Under the pieces are notes generated by a model. It was not told the origin of the DNA, made no database searches, and was given only the letters and a program-made list of their open reading frames with translations. Shown here piece by piece: positions 16,467-25,595 of a stretch of 34,350 nucleotides of DNA; the stretch's first letter is position 1, and each line of letters opens with the position of its first letter. Made by a program: the position numbers and the translations under genes. The stretch lies in the NCBI GenBank assembly GCA_022842325.1, contig JALHPU010000043.1, positions 1 to 34,350 on the forward strand, written 5' to 3'. Source of the stretch: Sulfuritalea sp. (GTDB taxonomy: Bacteria > Pseudomonadota > Gammaproteobacteria > Burkholderiales > Rhodocyclaceae).

Positions 16467-18581
16467 ATGAGCACGAAGAATCTTCTGGTCGAACTTTTTG
16501 TCGAGGAACTGCCACCCAAGGCGCTGAAGAAACTCGGTGATGTATTTGCAACTACGCTTCTGAAGTCCCTGCAAAGCAGAGAACTTGCTGCCGGCGTGAG
16601 TTTGGTAACCGGCTATGCTTCACCTCGGAGGCTCGCCGCGCACATTTCAAATGTCGCAGCAGTGGCTCCAAATAGGGAAGTCCTTGAAAAGCTGATGCCC
16701 GTCAGCGTAGCGATTGGCACGAACAACAAGCCGACAGATGCCCTGCGTAAGCGCCTAGCAAAGATCGGGCGCGAAACCCTGGCCGACCTGTGGCCGAATG
16801 CCGTCGAAGGCTCGGATAGTTTATTTATTCAGAGCGACGGAAAAGTGGATGCGGTTTACTCCCGTTCCATGGCCAGGGGCACATCGCTGCAAGTTGGACT
16901 TGAGGCTGCTATTGAGGAAGCACTTTCTGCGTTGCCCATCCCAAAGGTGATGAGCTACCAGCTCGCCGACGGATGGACCAGCGTCAATTTCGTGCGCCCG
17001 GCGCACCGGTTAGTCGCCCTGCATGGTACGGAGGTAGTGCCGATAACAATATTGGGCCTCGCCGCCGGCCGCGAGACCCAGGGGCACCGCTTCGAGGCTG
17101 CGAATCCGATCGTCGCGATCAGGGATGCCGACAGCTACGCGCAGCAGCTGGAAAGCGACGGCGCCGTGATCGCCGGCTTCGCCGCGCGCCGCGCCGAGAT
17201 CGAAAAGCAGCTGACGGCCGCGGCCGCGAAGGAAGGCCTGCAGCCCATCGAGGACGATGCGCTGCTCGACGAGGTCACCGGGCTGGTGGAACGGCCGAAC
17301 GTGCTGACCTGCCAGTTCGAGCAGGAATTCCTCGACGTGCCGCAGGAATGCCTGATCCTCACCATGAAGGCCAACCAGAAGTATTTCCCGCTGTTCAAGG
17401 ACGGCAGGCTGACCAACAAGTTCCTCGTCGTCAGCAACATCCGGCCCGCCGATGCCTCGGCGGTGATCGGCGGCAACGAGCGCGTGGTGCGCCCGCGCCT
17501 GGCCGATGCCAAGTTTTTCTTCGACCAGGACCGCAAAAAGTCGCTGATGGACCGCATCCCCGGCCTGGCCAAGGTGGTCTATCACAACAAGCTCGGCACC
17601 CAGGGCGAGCGCGTCGAGCGCGTCGCCGCACTGGCCCGCGCCATCGGCAACAAGCTTGCCGGCGAAGCATTGGCCAACCAGGCCGACCGCGCCGCCGTGC
17701 TGGCCAAGGCGGACCTGCTGACCGACATGGTCGGCGAGTTCCCAGAGCTGCAGGGCATCATGGGCCGCTACTACGCGCTGCACGATGGCGAGCCGATTGA
17801 AGTCGCCGACGCCATCGAGGACCACTACAAGCCGCGCTTCGCCGGCGACGAGCTGCCGCGCGGCAATGTCGGCCTCTGCGTGGCGCTGGCCGACAAGCTG
17901 CAGACGCTGGCCGACATGTTCGGCATCGGCCAGATGCCGACCGGCGACAAGGACCCCTTCGCCCTGCGTCGCCACGCCCTGGGCATGCTGCGGATGCTGA
18001 TCGAGCGCGGCCTGCCGCTGGATTTGGCCTGGCTGTTCGGTGCGGCAAAACTCGTCGACGCCAAGGTCGTGGAACAACTGTCCGAGTTCATTTACGAGCG
18101 CCTCGCCGGCAGCCTGCGCGAACAGGGCTATTCGGCCCTCGAAGTCGAGGCCGTGGTCGGCCTGCGCCCGCAACGCCTCGGCGACATCCCCAAGCGGCTG
18201 GCCGCCGTGCGCGCCTTCGCCGCGCTACCGGAAGCCGCCAGCCTCGCTGCCGCCAACAAGCGCGTCGGCAACATCCTCAAGAAGGCGGAAGGCGCCGTGT
18301 CCGCCAGTGTCGATGTCGCGCTGCTCAAGGAACCTGCCGAAATCGCGCTGAACCAGGCGCTCGACACGGTCAAGGCACAGGCCGACGCCGCTTTCGAGCG
18401 CGGCGACTACACGGCCTCGCTGCAATCGCTGGCCGCCCTGCGGGTGCCGGTCGATGCCTTTTTCGACGCCGTGATGGTGAACGCCGAAGAGGCGGCGTTG
18501 CGCAACAACCGCCTCGGCCTGCTCGCCACGCTGCACCAGGCGATGAACCGCGTCGCCGACTTGTCGCGCCTGTCGGCCTGA
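16467..18581 (+). CDS. glyS: Glycyl-tRNA synthetase beta subunit
   Basis: GlyS is the beta subunit of glycyl-tRNA synthetase, needed for tRNA-Gly recognition. The 704-aa protein is of normal length. It opens with LLVELFVEELPPKALKKLG, the standard start of the subunit. It keeps KVMSYQLADGWTSVNFVRPAHRLVALHG, the block CLILTMKANQKYFPLF and RPRLADAKFFFDQDRKKSL in the middle (in parts), an HD-like helical region around 430-480, and a C-terminal anticodon-binding-like helical domain. It starts two bases after the glyQ stop. Base use changes within the gene. About 16480-17065 uses A/T-ending codons (for example TTA TTT ATT near 16820 and ATA ACA ATA TTG near 17043), while the rest is strongly G/C-ending like its neighbours. 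The protein remains intact, so this looks like an allelic replacement of the first 200 codons. Confidence 0.96.
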   Translation: MSTKNLLVELFVEELPPKALKKLGDVFATTLLKSLQSRELAAGVSLVTGYASPRRLAAHISNVAAVAPNREVLEKLMPVSVAIGTNNKPTDALRKRLAKIGRETLADLWPNAVEGSDSLFIQSDGKVDAVYSRSMARGTSLQVGLEAAIEEALSALPIPKVMSYQLADGWTSVNFVRPAHRLVALHGTEVVPITILGLAAGRETQGHRFEAANPIVAIRDADSYAQQLESDGAVIAGFAARRAEIEKQLTAAAAKEGLQPIEDDALLDEVTGLVERPNVLTCQFEQEFLDVPQECLILTMKANQKYFPLFKDGRLTNKFLVVSNIRPADASAVIGGNERVVRPRLADAKFFFDQDRKKSLMDRIPGLAKVVYHNKLGTQGERVERVAALARAIGNKLAGEALANQADRAAVLAKADLLTDMVGEFPELQGIMGRYYALHDGEPIEVADAIEDHYKPRFAGDELPRGNVGLCVALADKLQTLADMFGIGQMPTGDKDPFALRRHALGMLRMLIERGLPLDLAWLFGAAKLVDAKVVEQLSEFIYERLAGSLREQGYSALEVEAVVGLRPQRLGDIPKRLAAVRAFAALPEAASLAAANKRVGNILKKAEGAVSASVDVALLKEPAEIALNQALDTVKAQADAAFERGDYTASLQSLAALRVPVDAFFDAVMVNAEEAALRNNRLGLLATLHQAMNRVADLSRLSA

Positions 18582-18622
18582 ACGATGGCGATAAACAGGA
18601 CTTTTGCGGCGATGTTCGGCAA

Positions 18623-18644
18623 AGTCGGCGCCGGCGACACGGCG
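18623..18644 (-). repeat. Dispersed repeat core, copy D (glyS-gmhB spacer)
   Basis: On the minus strand CGCCGT, GTC, then GCCGGCGCCGACT, followed by TTGCC. It fills the middle of the 74-base spacer between glyS and gmhB, in the opposite orientation to copies A to C and E. Confidence 0.75.
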
Positions 18645-18655
18645 AAAATCGGGCC

Positions 18656-19189
18656 ATGAAGCTAGTCATCCTCGATCGCGACGGCGTAATCAATCACGAT
18701 TCCGACCAGTACATCAAGTCGCCGGAAGAGTGGAAGCCGATTCCGGGCAGCCTCGCCGCGATCGCCCGCCTCAACCAGGCCGGCTATCGCGTGGTGGTGG
18801 CGACCAACCAGTCGGGCATCGGCCGCGGCCTGTTCGAGACCGATACCATGATCGCCATCCACGAAAAAATGCTCAAGGCGCTGGCGCAGGTCGGCGGCCG
18901 CGTCGACGCGATATTCTTCTGCCCGCACACCAATTCCGACAACTGCGATTGCCGCAAGCCCAAGCCCGGCATGTTTCGCGAAATCGCCGCCCGCTTCAAT
19001 GCCGACCTGGCCGGCGTGCCGGCCATCGGCGATTCCCTGCGCGATCTGCAGGCGGCCATCGCGGTGGGTGCGCAGCCGATGCTGGTGCTGACCGGCAAGG
19101 GCCGCAAGACAGTGGACGACCCGGCATTGCCGCCGGACACCCTGGTGTTTCCCGATCTTGCCGCGGCTGCCGCGCATATCGCCCGCTGA
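18656..19189 (+). CDS. gmhB: D-glycero-beta-D-manno-heptose 1,7-bisphosphate 7-phosphatase
   Basis: GmhB removes the 7-phosphate from heptose bisphosphate in the pathway to ADP-heptose for the lipopolysaccharide inner core. The 177-aa HAD-family protein has the nucleophile motif LDRDGVIN (D7, D9) and VVVATNQSGIGRGLF as motif II. The zinc-binding loop is FFCPHTNSDNCDCRKPKPGM, and AIGDSLRDLQAA is motif IV. The length is standard. ATG 18656 lacks a clear Shine-Dalgarno, and the spacer upstream is occupied by a dispersed repeat. plsC follows after 16 bases, so both are probably cotranscribed with glyQ-glyS. The gmhB-plsC pair next to glyS is common in Betaproteobacteria. Confidence 0.94.
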   Translation: MKLVILDRDGVINHDSDQYIKSPEEWKPIPGSLAAIARLNQAGYRVVVATNQSGIGRGLFETDTMIAIHEKMLKALAQVGGRVDAIFFCPHTNSDNCDCRKPKPGMFREIAARFNADLAGVPAIGDSLRDLQAAIAVGAQPMLVLTGKGRKTVDDPALPPDTLVFPDLAAAAAHIAR

Positions 19190-19205
19190 GCGCCCGCCAA
19201 GTTAG

Positions 19206-19922
19206 ATGGCCGTATTCCGTTCCCTGCTGTTCCTGCTGATCCTGCTGGTGGTGACGCCGCCCTATACGCTGGGCGTCATCCTCTGCCGGCCGCTGCCGCA
19301 TCACATGCGGCGCCAGACCGTGGTGCCCTGGGTGAATTTCACCATCTGGCTGATCAAGCACGTGCTGGGCATTCCCTACCGCCTGGTCGGCGCCGAGAAC
19401 CTCCCCGGGCGCCCGGTGGTCGTGCTGGCCAAGCACCAGTCGGCCTGGGAGACTTTCATGCTGCAGGAGGTATTCAAGGACACCGTGTTCGTCTGGCGCA
19501 AGGAGCTCAAGTACCTGCCCTTCTTCGGCTGGGCGCTGGCCTCGATCCCGATGATCGAGACCGATCGGGGCGCTACCAAGTCCAGCCTGAAACGCCTGGT
19601 CGATCAGGGCCGCGATCGCCTCGACAACGGCTACACGGTGATCATTTTTCCCGAAGGCACACGCTCGCAGCCCGGATCGAAAAATCGCTACAAGGGCGGC
19701 GGCGCACTGCTTGCCGTGGAAACCGGCGCACCGGTGGTTCCCGTAGCGCTGAATTCCGGCGAATTCTGGGGCCGCAATGCCCTGTTCAAAAAATGCGGTA
19801 CCGTCACGGTCAGCATCGGCCCGACCATCGATCCCACCGGACTCAGCGCCAGCGAAGTCCTGGCGCGCGCCGAAACCTGGATCGAAACCGAAATGGCCCG
19901 GCTTTACGGAGATTCCCGATGA
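19206..19922 (+). CDS. plsC: 1-acyl-sn-glycerol-3-phosphate acyltransferase (PlsC family)
   Basis: This inner-membrane acyltransferase puts the second acyl chain on lysophosphatidic acid to make phosphatidic acid for phospholipids. It is 238 aa, with an N-terminal membrane helix (about 5-27) and a second hydrophobic stretch around 40-57. The catalytic motif is HQSAWE (H77, E82), where most family members have H-x4-D. The second motif FPEGTRS is complete at 148-154, and the substrate-binding block GAPVVPVALNSGEFW follows. The H-x4-E form also occurs in some proteobacterial relatives, so activity is likely. Its end overlaps the next gene by four bases (ATGA), making a coupled unit with the two YgjP-like genes. 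Confidence 0.9.
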   Translation: MAVFRSLLFLLILLVVTPPYTLGVILCRPLPHHMRRQTVVPWVNFTIWLIKHVLGIPYRLVGAENLPGRPVVVLAKHQSAWETFMLQEVFKDTVFVWRKELKYLPFFGWALASIPMIETDRGATKSSLKRLVDQGRDRLDNGYTVIIFPEGTRSQPGSKNRYKGGGALLAVETGAPVVPVALNSGEFWGRNALFKKCGTVTVSIGPTIDPTGLSASEVLARAETWIETEMARLYGDSR

Positions 19923-20410
19923 ACACGGCACGCAGCCCTCAGCTCAAGCTGCGGCTCGACGGCAACGAACCCGAGGCTGCCAGCCGCTGGCACGACGGCG
20001 CCGCACTGGCCTATCTGGGCGGCCACCTGCGCCTGGTGCTCGGCACCCGGCACAAGGAGGCGCTGCGCGAAGGCCAGTTGCTCGATCTGCCGCTGCCGCC
20101 GCAGGCCACGCCGCGCCAGATCCAGGATCGCGCCGAAGCCTGGCTGCGCGCGGAAGCCAAGCGGATACTGCAACAGCTGATCGAGGAGAAGTCGGCGCTG
20201 GCGGGACGCCGCGCGCCGCGTCTGGCGCTGTCCTTCGCCGCACGCGGACACTGGGTCGAGGTACAGGGCAGCGATGCGCTGCGCTGCAACTGGCGCCTGA
20301 TCGAACAGCCGCTGCCGGTCATCGAGCAGGCGATCGCCCGCGGCCTCGCCTCGCTGCCGCCGCCAGACGGCGGCTTCGATCTGTTCGGCACGCCGTTCGC
20401 GACCGGCTGA
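19919..20410 (+). CDS. YgjP/DUF45-like protein lacking the metal site (degenerate paralogue)
   Basis: This 163-aa protein resembles the YgjP (DUF45) fold without its catalytic motif. The early YLGGHLRLVLGTRHKEALREG parallels the start of that family. The helical ATPRQIQDRAEAWLRAEAKRIL matches its central region, and ALRCNWRLIEQPLPVIEQAIA aligns with the family segment INWRL..P...DYVVAHE in the next gene. The HExxH zinc motif is absent, replaced by IEQAIARG, and the protein ends soon after with FGTPFATG. It has no signal peptide. ATG 19919 overlaps the plsC stop by four bases. The following gene is an intact YgjP-like protein, so a tandem duplication with loss of the active site, or a regulatory partner, is likely. 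Function unknown; the homology is read by eye. Confidence 0.65.
   Translation: MNTARSPQLKLRLDGNEPEAASRWHDGAALAYLGGHLRLVLGTRHKEALREGQLLDLPLPPQATPRQIQDRAEAWLRAEAKRILQQLIEEKSALAGRRAPRLALSFAARGHWVEVQGSDALRCNWRLIEQPLPVIEQAIARGLASLPPPDGGFDLFGTPFATG
20190..20211 (-). repeat. Dispersed repeat core, copy F (inside the YgjP-like gene)
   Basis: On the minus strand CGGCGT, CCC, then GCCAGCGCCGACT, followed by TCTCC. It has one change from the other copies in the first six bases. It is translated on the plus strand as part of EEKSALAGRR, so coding coincidence cannot be excluded. Confidence 0.45.
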
Positions 20411-20416
20411 GCGCCG

Positions 20417-21160
20417 ATGTTTCTCGAGCAACTCAAGCTGTTCCGCCTGCCCTCGCCGCCGCCCGCGGCGAAGACCCGCCACCTGCTGATCGGCGGCCGC
20501 ATCATCGACTACCGGTTCAAGAGCGGCGCCAAGCGGCTGACGATGACCATCGACGAACGCGGCCTGCGCGTCGGCGCACCCCATCGCATCGCCATGAGCG
20601 AGATCGAGGCTTTCGTCCAGGGCCATGGCGACTGGGTGCTGAAGAAACTCGGCGAACTCGCCCATGCCACCCAGCCGCGCCATGTCACGGTCAAGGACGG
20701 CACGCGCCTGCCGCTGTTCGACGGCGAGGCCGAAGTCCGCGTCCTGCCCGGCGCCAACCGGGTGCGCTGGGTCGGCGACCTGCTGGTGCTCGAAGCGCGC
20801 CCGGAGGCTGATCTGGCGCAGCTGGCGGTACGTGCCCTGCAGAAGCGGGCACTCACCCATTTCGCCGAACGCCTGGCCGACTACACGGGCCGGCTCGATC
20901 TCGCCGTGCCCAAGCTCGGCCTGTCGTCGGCGCATACGCGCTGGGGCAGTTGCAGCAAACACGGCGGCATCCGCATCAATTGGCGGCTGATCCACATGCC
21001 GGCGCATCTCGGCGACTACGTCGTGGCGCATGAAGCTGCCCACCTGCTGGAAATGAACCACAGCCCGCGCTTCTGGGCCGTGGTCGACTCGATCTACCCA
21101 GGCTGGAAGACCGCACGCAGCGAACTCAAGCAGCGCGCGGCTTCGCTGCCAATTCTTTGA
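20417..21160 (+). CDS. YgjP-like (DUF45) metal-dependent hydrolase
   Basis: This 247-aa cytoplasmic zincin-like protein belongs to the YgjP/DUF45 (M48-related) family, whose members are putative metallohydrolases with poorly known substrates. The signature [13 protein letters not shown] block appears as [20 protein letters not shown] (172-191). The zinc motif HEAAH has H205, E206 and H209, and a likely third ligand is H215 in MNHSPRFW. The N-terminal half has the beta-rich part with [23 protein letters not shown] 20417 follows the degenerate paralogue by six bases. gloA follows, its Shine-Dalgarno overlapping this stop. The name metal-dependent hydrolase is the safest description. Confidence 0.88.
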   Translation: MFLEQLKLFRLPSPPPAAKTRHLLIGGRIIDYRFKSGAKRLTMTIDERGLRVGAPHRIAMSEIEAFVQGHGDWVLKKLGELAHATQPRHVTVKDGTRLPLFDGEAEVRVLPGANRVRWVGDLLVLEARPEADLAQLAVRALQKRALTHFAERLADYTGRLDLAVPKLGLSSAHTRWGSCSKHGGIRINWRLIHMPAHLGDYVVAHEAAHLLEMNHSPRFWAVVDSIYPGWKTARSELKQRAASLPIL

Positions 21161-21171
21161 AGGAAATCCCC

Positions 21172-21557
<386 letters not shown>

Positions 21558-21558
<1 letters not shown>

Positions 21559-21611
21559 TAGGGCGGACTTCAGTCCGCCATCCACCCTTGGCCGACTGAA
21601 GTCGGCCCTAC
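21558..21611. repeat. REP-like bipartite palindromic element, likely bidirectional terminator
   Basis: Two hairpins, GGCGGACT-TC-AGTCCGCC (21562-21579) and GGCCGACT-GA-AGTCGGCC (21590-21607), sit head to head inside outer arms GTAGGGC (21558-21564) and GCCCTAC (21605-21611). The left arm overlaps the gloA stop codon. It lies between convergent gloA and the HIT gene. The layout is that of a REP/BIME unit, a type usually present in many genomic copies. Confidence 0.82.
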
Positions 21612-21634
21612 AAAACCATCCACCGCCAGGCCGG

Positions 21635-22036
21635 CTAAAGGCGGATTCTCGCCGCCAGTTCCTTGAGTTTTTCCAGCCCCGGTTCCTTGCGCGGCCAGGT
21701 CAGATCGACGCCGTCGTCGGCGTGGCGCGGCAGTACATGCAGGTGCAGATGCGGCACGGTCTGCCAGCCGGCGGCGCGGTTGGCCTGGAGGATGGTCATG
21801 CCGGCCGGGGCGAAGGCCTCCTGCACCGCGCGCGCAATGCGCCAGGCCGCGGCCATCATGGCCCGCGCCGTGGCTTCGTCGGCATCCATCAGGGTTTCGA
21901 CCGGCGCCTTGCTGGCGACGATGACATGGCCCGGATTGACCTGGCCGGCGTCCATGAAGGCGAACACCAGGTCGTCCTCGTAGACCTTGGCGCAGGGCAG
22001 TTCCCCGGCGATGATGCGTGAAAAAATGCTGGTCAT
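21635..22036 (-). CDS. HIT family protein (histidine triad nucleotide hydrolase)
   Basis: HIT proteins hydrolyse nucleotide phosphoramidates or dinucleoside polyphosphates. From ATG 22036 this one is 133 aa, beginning MTSIFSRIIAGELPCAKVYEDD as usual for HinT-like proteins. The triad HLHLH is in VPHLHLHVLPR (near residue 98), and GHVIVASKAPVE is the conserved second block. ATG 22036 is preceded by GGAGAG, so the in-frame upstream extension is rejected. It is transcribed leftward alone, convergent with gloA across the palindromic element and divergent from the dioxygenase. Substrate cannot be told from sequence. Confidence 0.92.
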   Translation of the reverse strand: MTSIFSRIIAGELPCAKVYEDDLVFAFMDAGQVNPGHVIVASKAPVETLMDADEATARAMMAAAWRIARAVQEAFAPAGMTILQANRAAGWQTVPHLHLHVLPRHADDGVDLTWPRKEPGLEKLKELAARIRL

Positions 22037-22173
22037 GCTGGCTCTCCGCTGAACGCTCCGATGCGTGACGAGTATAGCCAAACGCGCCGTAGCCGGCCCC
22101 TGTTGCTCCTAGCGGAACATTCTGTTCTGCGCCCCCTGCTGACCGCAACGCCTGTCGCGGCTAGACTCAGGCC

Positions 22174-22956
22174 ATGAATTCGATCCCGCCCATTTTCATT
22201 TCCCACGGCTCGCCGATGCTGATGCTGGAGCCCGGTCGTGCCGGTCCGGCCTGGCAGACGCTGGCCCGCGAATTGCCGCGACCGCGCGCGATCCTCGCCG
22301 TCTCGGCGCACTGGAACACGCGCACGCCGGCCGTCAGCGCCACCGCGAAACCGGAGACGATTCACGACTTCCACGGCTTTCCGCCGCCGCTCTACGAACT
22401 CGCCTACGCCGCACCCGGCGCCCCCGATCTCGCGGCCGAAGTCGCCGAACTGGTGTCGGGGATCACGATAGACCGCAGCCGCGGCCTCGACCACGGCGCC
22501 TGGTCGCCGCTGCGCTTCATGTACCCGGCGGCCGACATCCCGGTGATCCAGCTCGCCGTGATGCCGTACGCCAGCGCGGAAGCCCACTACCTGCTCGGCC
22601 AAAGCCTGCAGCCGCTGGCTCGCGACGGTGTATTGATCCTCGCCTCGGGTGGGCTCACGCACAACCTTGGCGACATCGTGTTCGACGCAGCCGACGGCGA
22701 AGCCCTGCCCCATGTCGCGGAATTCCGCGATTGGTTCGCCGCGGCGCTGGCGCGGCGCGACCTGCCGGCGCTGCTCGACTGGCATCGCCAGGCGCCGCAT
22801 GCGGCGCGCGCGCATCCCTCGCCGGAGCACCTGTTGCCTCTATTCGTGGCGCTGGGCGCCGCTGGCGAGAATGCCGCGGCGAAAATCGCCTTCCGCGATT
22901 CCCAGCTCGGCGCGCTGGCGCTCGACGCCTTCGTGTTCGCTACCGCGTCCGCCTGA
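22174..22956 (+). CDS. Extradiol ring-cleavage dioxygenase, 4,5-DOPA dioxygenase (YgiD/DODA) family
   Basis: This 260-aa protein of the LigB-like class III extradiol family is related to plant and E. coli 4,5-DOPA dioxygenase. It keeps FISHGSPMLMLEP with H11, AVSAHWNTR with H46, HDFHGFPPPLYELAY, GLDHGAWSPL with H107, ASGGLTHNLGD with H163, and AHPSPEHLLPLF (H214/H219). These include the family's metal ligands and catalytic histidines. No signal peptide is present. The natural substrate in bacteria of this type is uncertain; members are often annotated only by ring-cleavage similarity. It stands alone on the plus strand, separated from the Anbu operon by 167 bases with no other gene. Confidence 0.88.
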   Translation: MNSIPPIFISHGSPMLMLEPGRAGPAWQTLARELPRPRAILAVSAHWNTRTPAVSATAKPETIHDFHGFPPPLYELAYAAPGAPDLAAEVAELVSGITIDRSRGLDHGAWSPLRFMYPAADIPVIQLAVMPYASAEAHYLLGQSLQPLARDGVLILASGGLTHNLGDIVFDAADGEALPHVAEFRDWFAAALARRDLPALLDWHRQAPHAARAHPSPEHLLPLFVALGAAGENAAAKIAFRDSQLGALALDAFVFATASA

Positions 22957-23123
22957 AGCAAAGGAGCGCGCAGCTGGTCACGCGCACCACGCTGCAGCAT
23001 CGCGCCCCTTGATGGTGCGTACCGCTTCGGCGCCTGCCCTCATGCCAATGATTTAACACGTAATTTTTGCGGGCATGGTTTCTGCTGGAGATAGTGCAAT
23101 CACTTTCCGGCATCTGCACCGCC

Positions 23124-24548
23124 ATGAAGCCTGCCTACGATGAAATGTTCGACGCCTCGGGCGGGGTGCGGCCAAGCTATGGCAATTTCGCCGCCTGGCT
23201 CGATTCGACGCCACACGAGGTCATCGCGCGCAAGCGTGAGGAAGCCGACCTGACCTTCCACCGCGTCGGCATCACCTTCGCCGTGTATGGCGAGGAAGCC
23301 GGCAAGGAACGCCTGATCCCCTTCGACATCATTCCGCGCATCATTCCCGCGGCCGAATGGCAGCGTATCGAAGCCGGCCTGCGCCAGCGCGTCAAGGCGC
23401 TCAACGCCTTCCTCAACGACATCTACCACGACCAGGAAATCCTCAAGGCCGGACGCATCCCGGCGCAGCAAGTGCTGGGCAACTCGCAGTACCGCGCCGA
23501 AATGGCCGGCGTCGCGGTGCCGGGCGGCACCTACGCGCACATCGCCGGGGTGGACCTGGTGCGCGCCGACCATGGCGACCAATGCGGCGAGTACTTCGTG
23601 CTGGAAGACAACCTGCGCACGCCCTCGGGCGTGTCCTACATGCTCGAAGACCGCAAGATGATGATGCGGCTGTTTCCCGAACTCTTCGCGCGCATGGCGA
23701 TCGCCCCGGTCGAGCACTATCCCGACCTGCTGCTGGAAAACCTGCGTTCGGTGGCACCCGAGGGCGTGCACAATCCCAACGTCGTGCTGCTGACGCCGGG
23801 CCAGTTCAACAGCGCCTATTTCGAGCACGCCTTCCTCGCCCAGCAGATGGGCATCGAGCTGGTCGAGGGCAACGACCTCTTCGTGCGCGACGACACGGTG
23901 TTCATGCGCACCACGCAGGGCCCGCAGCGCGTCGACGTGATCTACCGCCGCATCGACGACGACTTCCTCGATCCGCTGGCCTTCCGCAAGGATTCGGTGC
24001 TCGGCGTGCCGGGCCTGTTCAACGCCTATCGCGCCGGCCGCGTGACCCTGGCCAACGCCATCGGCACCGGCATCGCCGACGACAAGGCAATGTACATCCA
24101 CGTCCCCGAAATGATCCGCTTCTATTGCGGCGAGGAGCCCATCCTGTCCAACGTGCCGACCTGGGAGCTGGCCAAGCCTGACGACCGGAAGTATGTCCTT
24201 GAGCACCTGGCGGAACTGGTGGTCAAGGAGGTGCACGGCTCGGGCGGCTACGGCATGCTGGTCGGGCCCACCTCGAGCAAGGCCGAGATCGAAGCCTTCC
24301 GCCAGAAGATCCTCGCCGCGCCCGAAGGCTATATCGCGCAGCCGACGCTGGCGCTGTCGACCTGCCCGACCTATGTCGACAGCGGCGTCGCGCCGCGCCA
24401 CCTCGACTTGCGGCCTTATGTGCTGTCCGGCCGCGACATCAGCATGGTGCCGGGCGGGCTCACCCGCGTCGCGCTCAAGCAAGGCTCGCTGGTGGTGAAT
24501 TCGTCGCAAGGCGGCGGCACCAAGGACACCTGGATCCTCGAAAACTAA
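23124..24548 (+). CDS. Circularly permuted ATP-grasp protein of the Anbu operon
   Basis: This 474-aa protein is a circularly permuted ATP-grasp enzyme, a fold that joins a carboxylate to an amine or thiol through an acyl-phosphate. Visible family blocks are [19 protein letters not shown] at the start, [36 protein letters not shown], the [15 protein letters not shown] segment, and the glycine-rich loop [15 protein letters not shown] near 370-386. ATG 23124 gives the standard N-terminus, although its Shine-Dalgarno is weak and the frame extends upstream. The alpha-E gene follows after 11 bases. In other genomes the same pair accompanies the Anbu peptidase, and a peptide-ligase role is suspected but unproven. 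Confidence 0.92.
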   Translation: MKPAYDEMFDASGGVRPSYGNFAAWLDSTPHEVIARKREEADLTFHRVGITFAVYGEEAGKERLIPFDIIPRIIPAAEWQRIEAGLRQRVKALNAFLNDIYHDQEILKAGRIPAQQVLGNSQYRAEMAGVAVPGGTYAHIAGVDLVRADHGDQCGEYFVLEDNLRTPSGVSYMLEDRKMMMRLFPELFARMAIAPVEHYPDLLLENLRSVAPEGVHNPNVVLLTPGQFNSAYFEHAFLAQQMGIELVEGNDLFVRDDTVFMRTTQGPQRVDVIYRRIDDDFLDPLAFRKDSVLGVPGLFNAYRAGRVTLANAIGTGIADDKAMYIHVPEMIRFYCGEEPILSNVPTWELAKPDDRKYVLEHLAELVVKEVHGSGGYGMLVGPTSSKAEIEAFRQKILAAPEGYIAQPTLALSTCPTYVDSGVAPRHLDLRPYVLSGRDISMVPGGLTRVALKQGSLVVNSSQGGGTKDTWILEN

Positions 24549-24559
24549 GGCGAACAATC

Positions 24560-25573
24560 ATGCTCTCATCCACTGCAGATCACCTCTACTGGCTGGGCCG
24601 TGGCACCGAGCGGGCCGAGAACACGGCGCGCATGCTCGACGTCACCTACCGCATGTCGCTGCTCAAGCAGTCCGTCGCCGAACCGCACCACGAATGGCGC
24701 GCGATGCTGTCGATCAGCGGCCTGCACGAGGATTTCGACGCGCGCTACGACGAACCCAGTGCCGCCAGCGTGATGCACTTCATGGCGCTGGACGAGAACA
24801 ATCCCGGCAGCATCTACAACAGCATCTACACGGCGCGTGAAAACGCGCGGGCGATTCGCGGCGCGATAACTTCCGAGATGTGGGAAGCGCTCAACTCCAC
24901 CTGGCTGGAAATGCGCCGTATCCGGGCCGCCGGCATCGCCGAAGACGGCATCTCGTCCTTCTTCGAATGGGTCAAGGAGCGCTCCCACCTTTCGCGCGGC
25001 ATCGCCCACGGCACGCTGCTGCGCGACGACATCTTCCGCTTTCTGCGCCTCGGCACCTTCTTCGAGCGCGCCGACAACACCGCACGCATCCTCGACGTCA
25101 AGTACCACATCCTGCTGCCCAGCGTCGCCGACATCGGCGGCGCCGCCGACTACTACCACTGGGGCGCGCTGCTGCGCTCGGTCTCGGCCTTCGAGTCCTA
25201 TCGCAAGGTGTATCGCGACCTGATCACGCCCAAACGCGTCGCCGAACTGCTGATCCTGCGCCCCGACATGCCGCGCTCGCTGATGGCCGCCATGAACGAG
25301 GTCAATCGCCTGCTGCAGGAGATCAACGGCCCGCGCGCCAGCGAACTGCTGCGCCGCTGCGGCCAGCTGCACGGCGAGCTGCGCTTCGGCACCATCGACG
25401 ACATCTTCGCTCGCGGCCTGCACGAATACCTCTCCGAATTCCTCGAACGCACCTACGACCTCGGCGACCTGATCAACACCACCTATTTCTGGTCCACCGA
25501 CGAGTGGCCAGCGACCTTGCCGGCGGTGGCACAATCCCTCAAGATGCCCTCCTCCAGCCAACTGATGGCCTGA
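24560..25573 (+). CDS. Alpha-E (DUF403) domain protein of the Anbu operon
   Basis: This 337-aa all-helical protein belongs to the alpha-E (DUF403) family. The N-terminal signature MLSSTADHLYWLGRGTERAEN is followed by repeats of the same pattern, such as FLRLGTFFERADNTARILDVKYH (near 165-187), which suggests internal duplication of the helical unit. No catalytic motif is known. ATG 24560 follows the ATP-grasp stop by 11 bases, and the Anbu gene comes 22 bases later. Alpha-E proteins occur nearly always with a circularly permuted ATP-grasp protein, so they are thought to work as a pair. The molecular role is unknown. Confidence 0.92.
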   Translation: MLSSTADHLYWLGRGTERAENTARMLDVTYRMSLLKQSVAEPHHEWRAMLSISGLHEDFDARYDEPSAASVMHFMALDENNPGSIYNSIYTARENARAIRGAITSEMWEALNSTWLEMRRIRAAGIAEDGISSFFEWVKERSHLSRGIAHGTLLRDDIFRFLRLGTFFERADNTARILDVKYHILLPSVADIGGAADYYHWGALLRSVSAFESYRKVYRDLITPKRVAELLILRPDMPRSLMAAMNEVNRLLQEINGPRASELLRRCGQLHGELRFGTIDDIFARGLHEYLSEFLERTYDLGDLINTTYFWSTDEWPATLPAVAQSLKMPSSSQLMA

Positions 25574-25595
25574 TGAATCCCGAGGGAATGCAACC

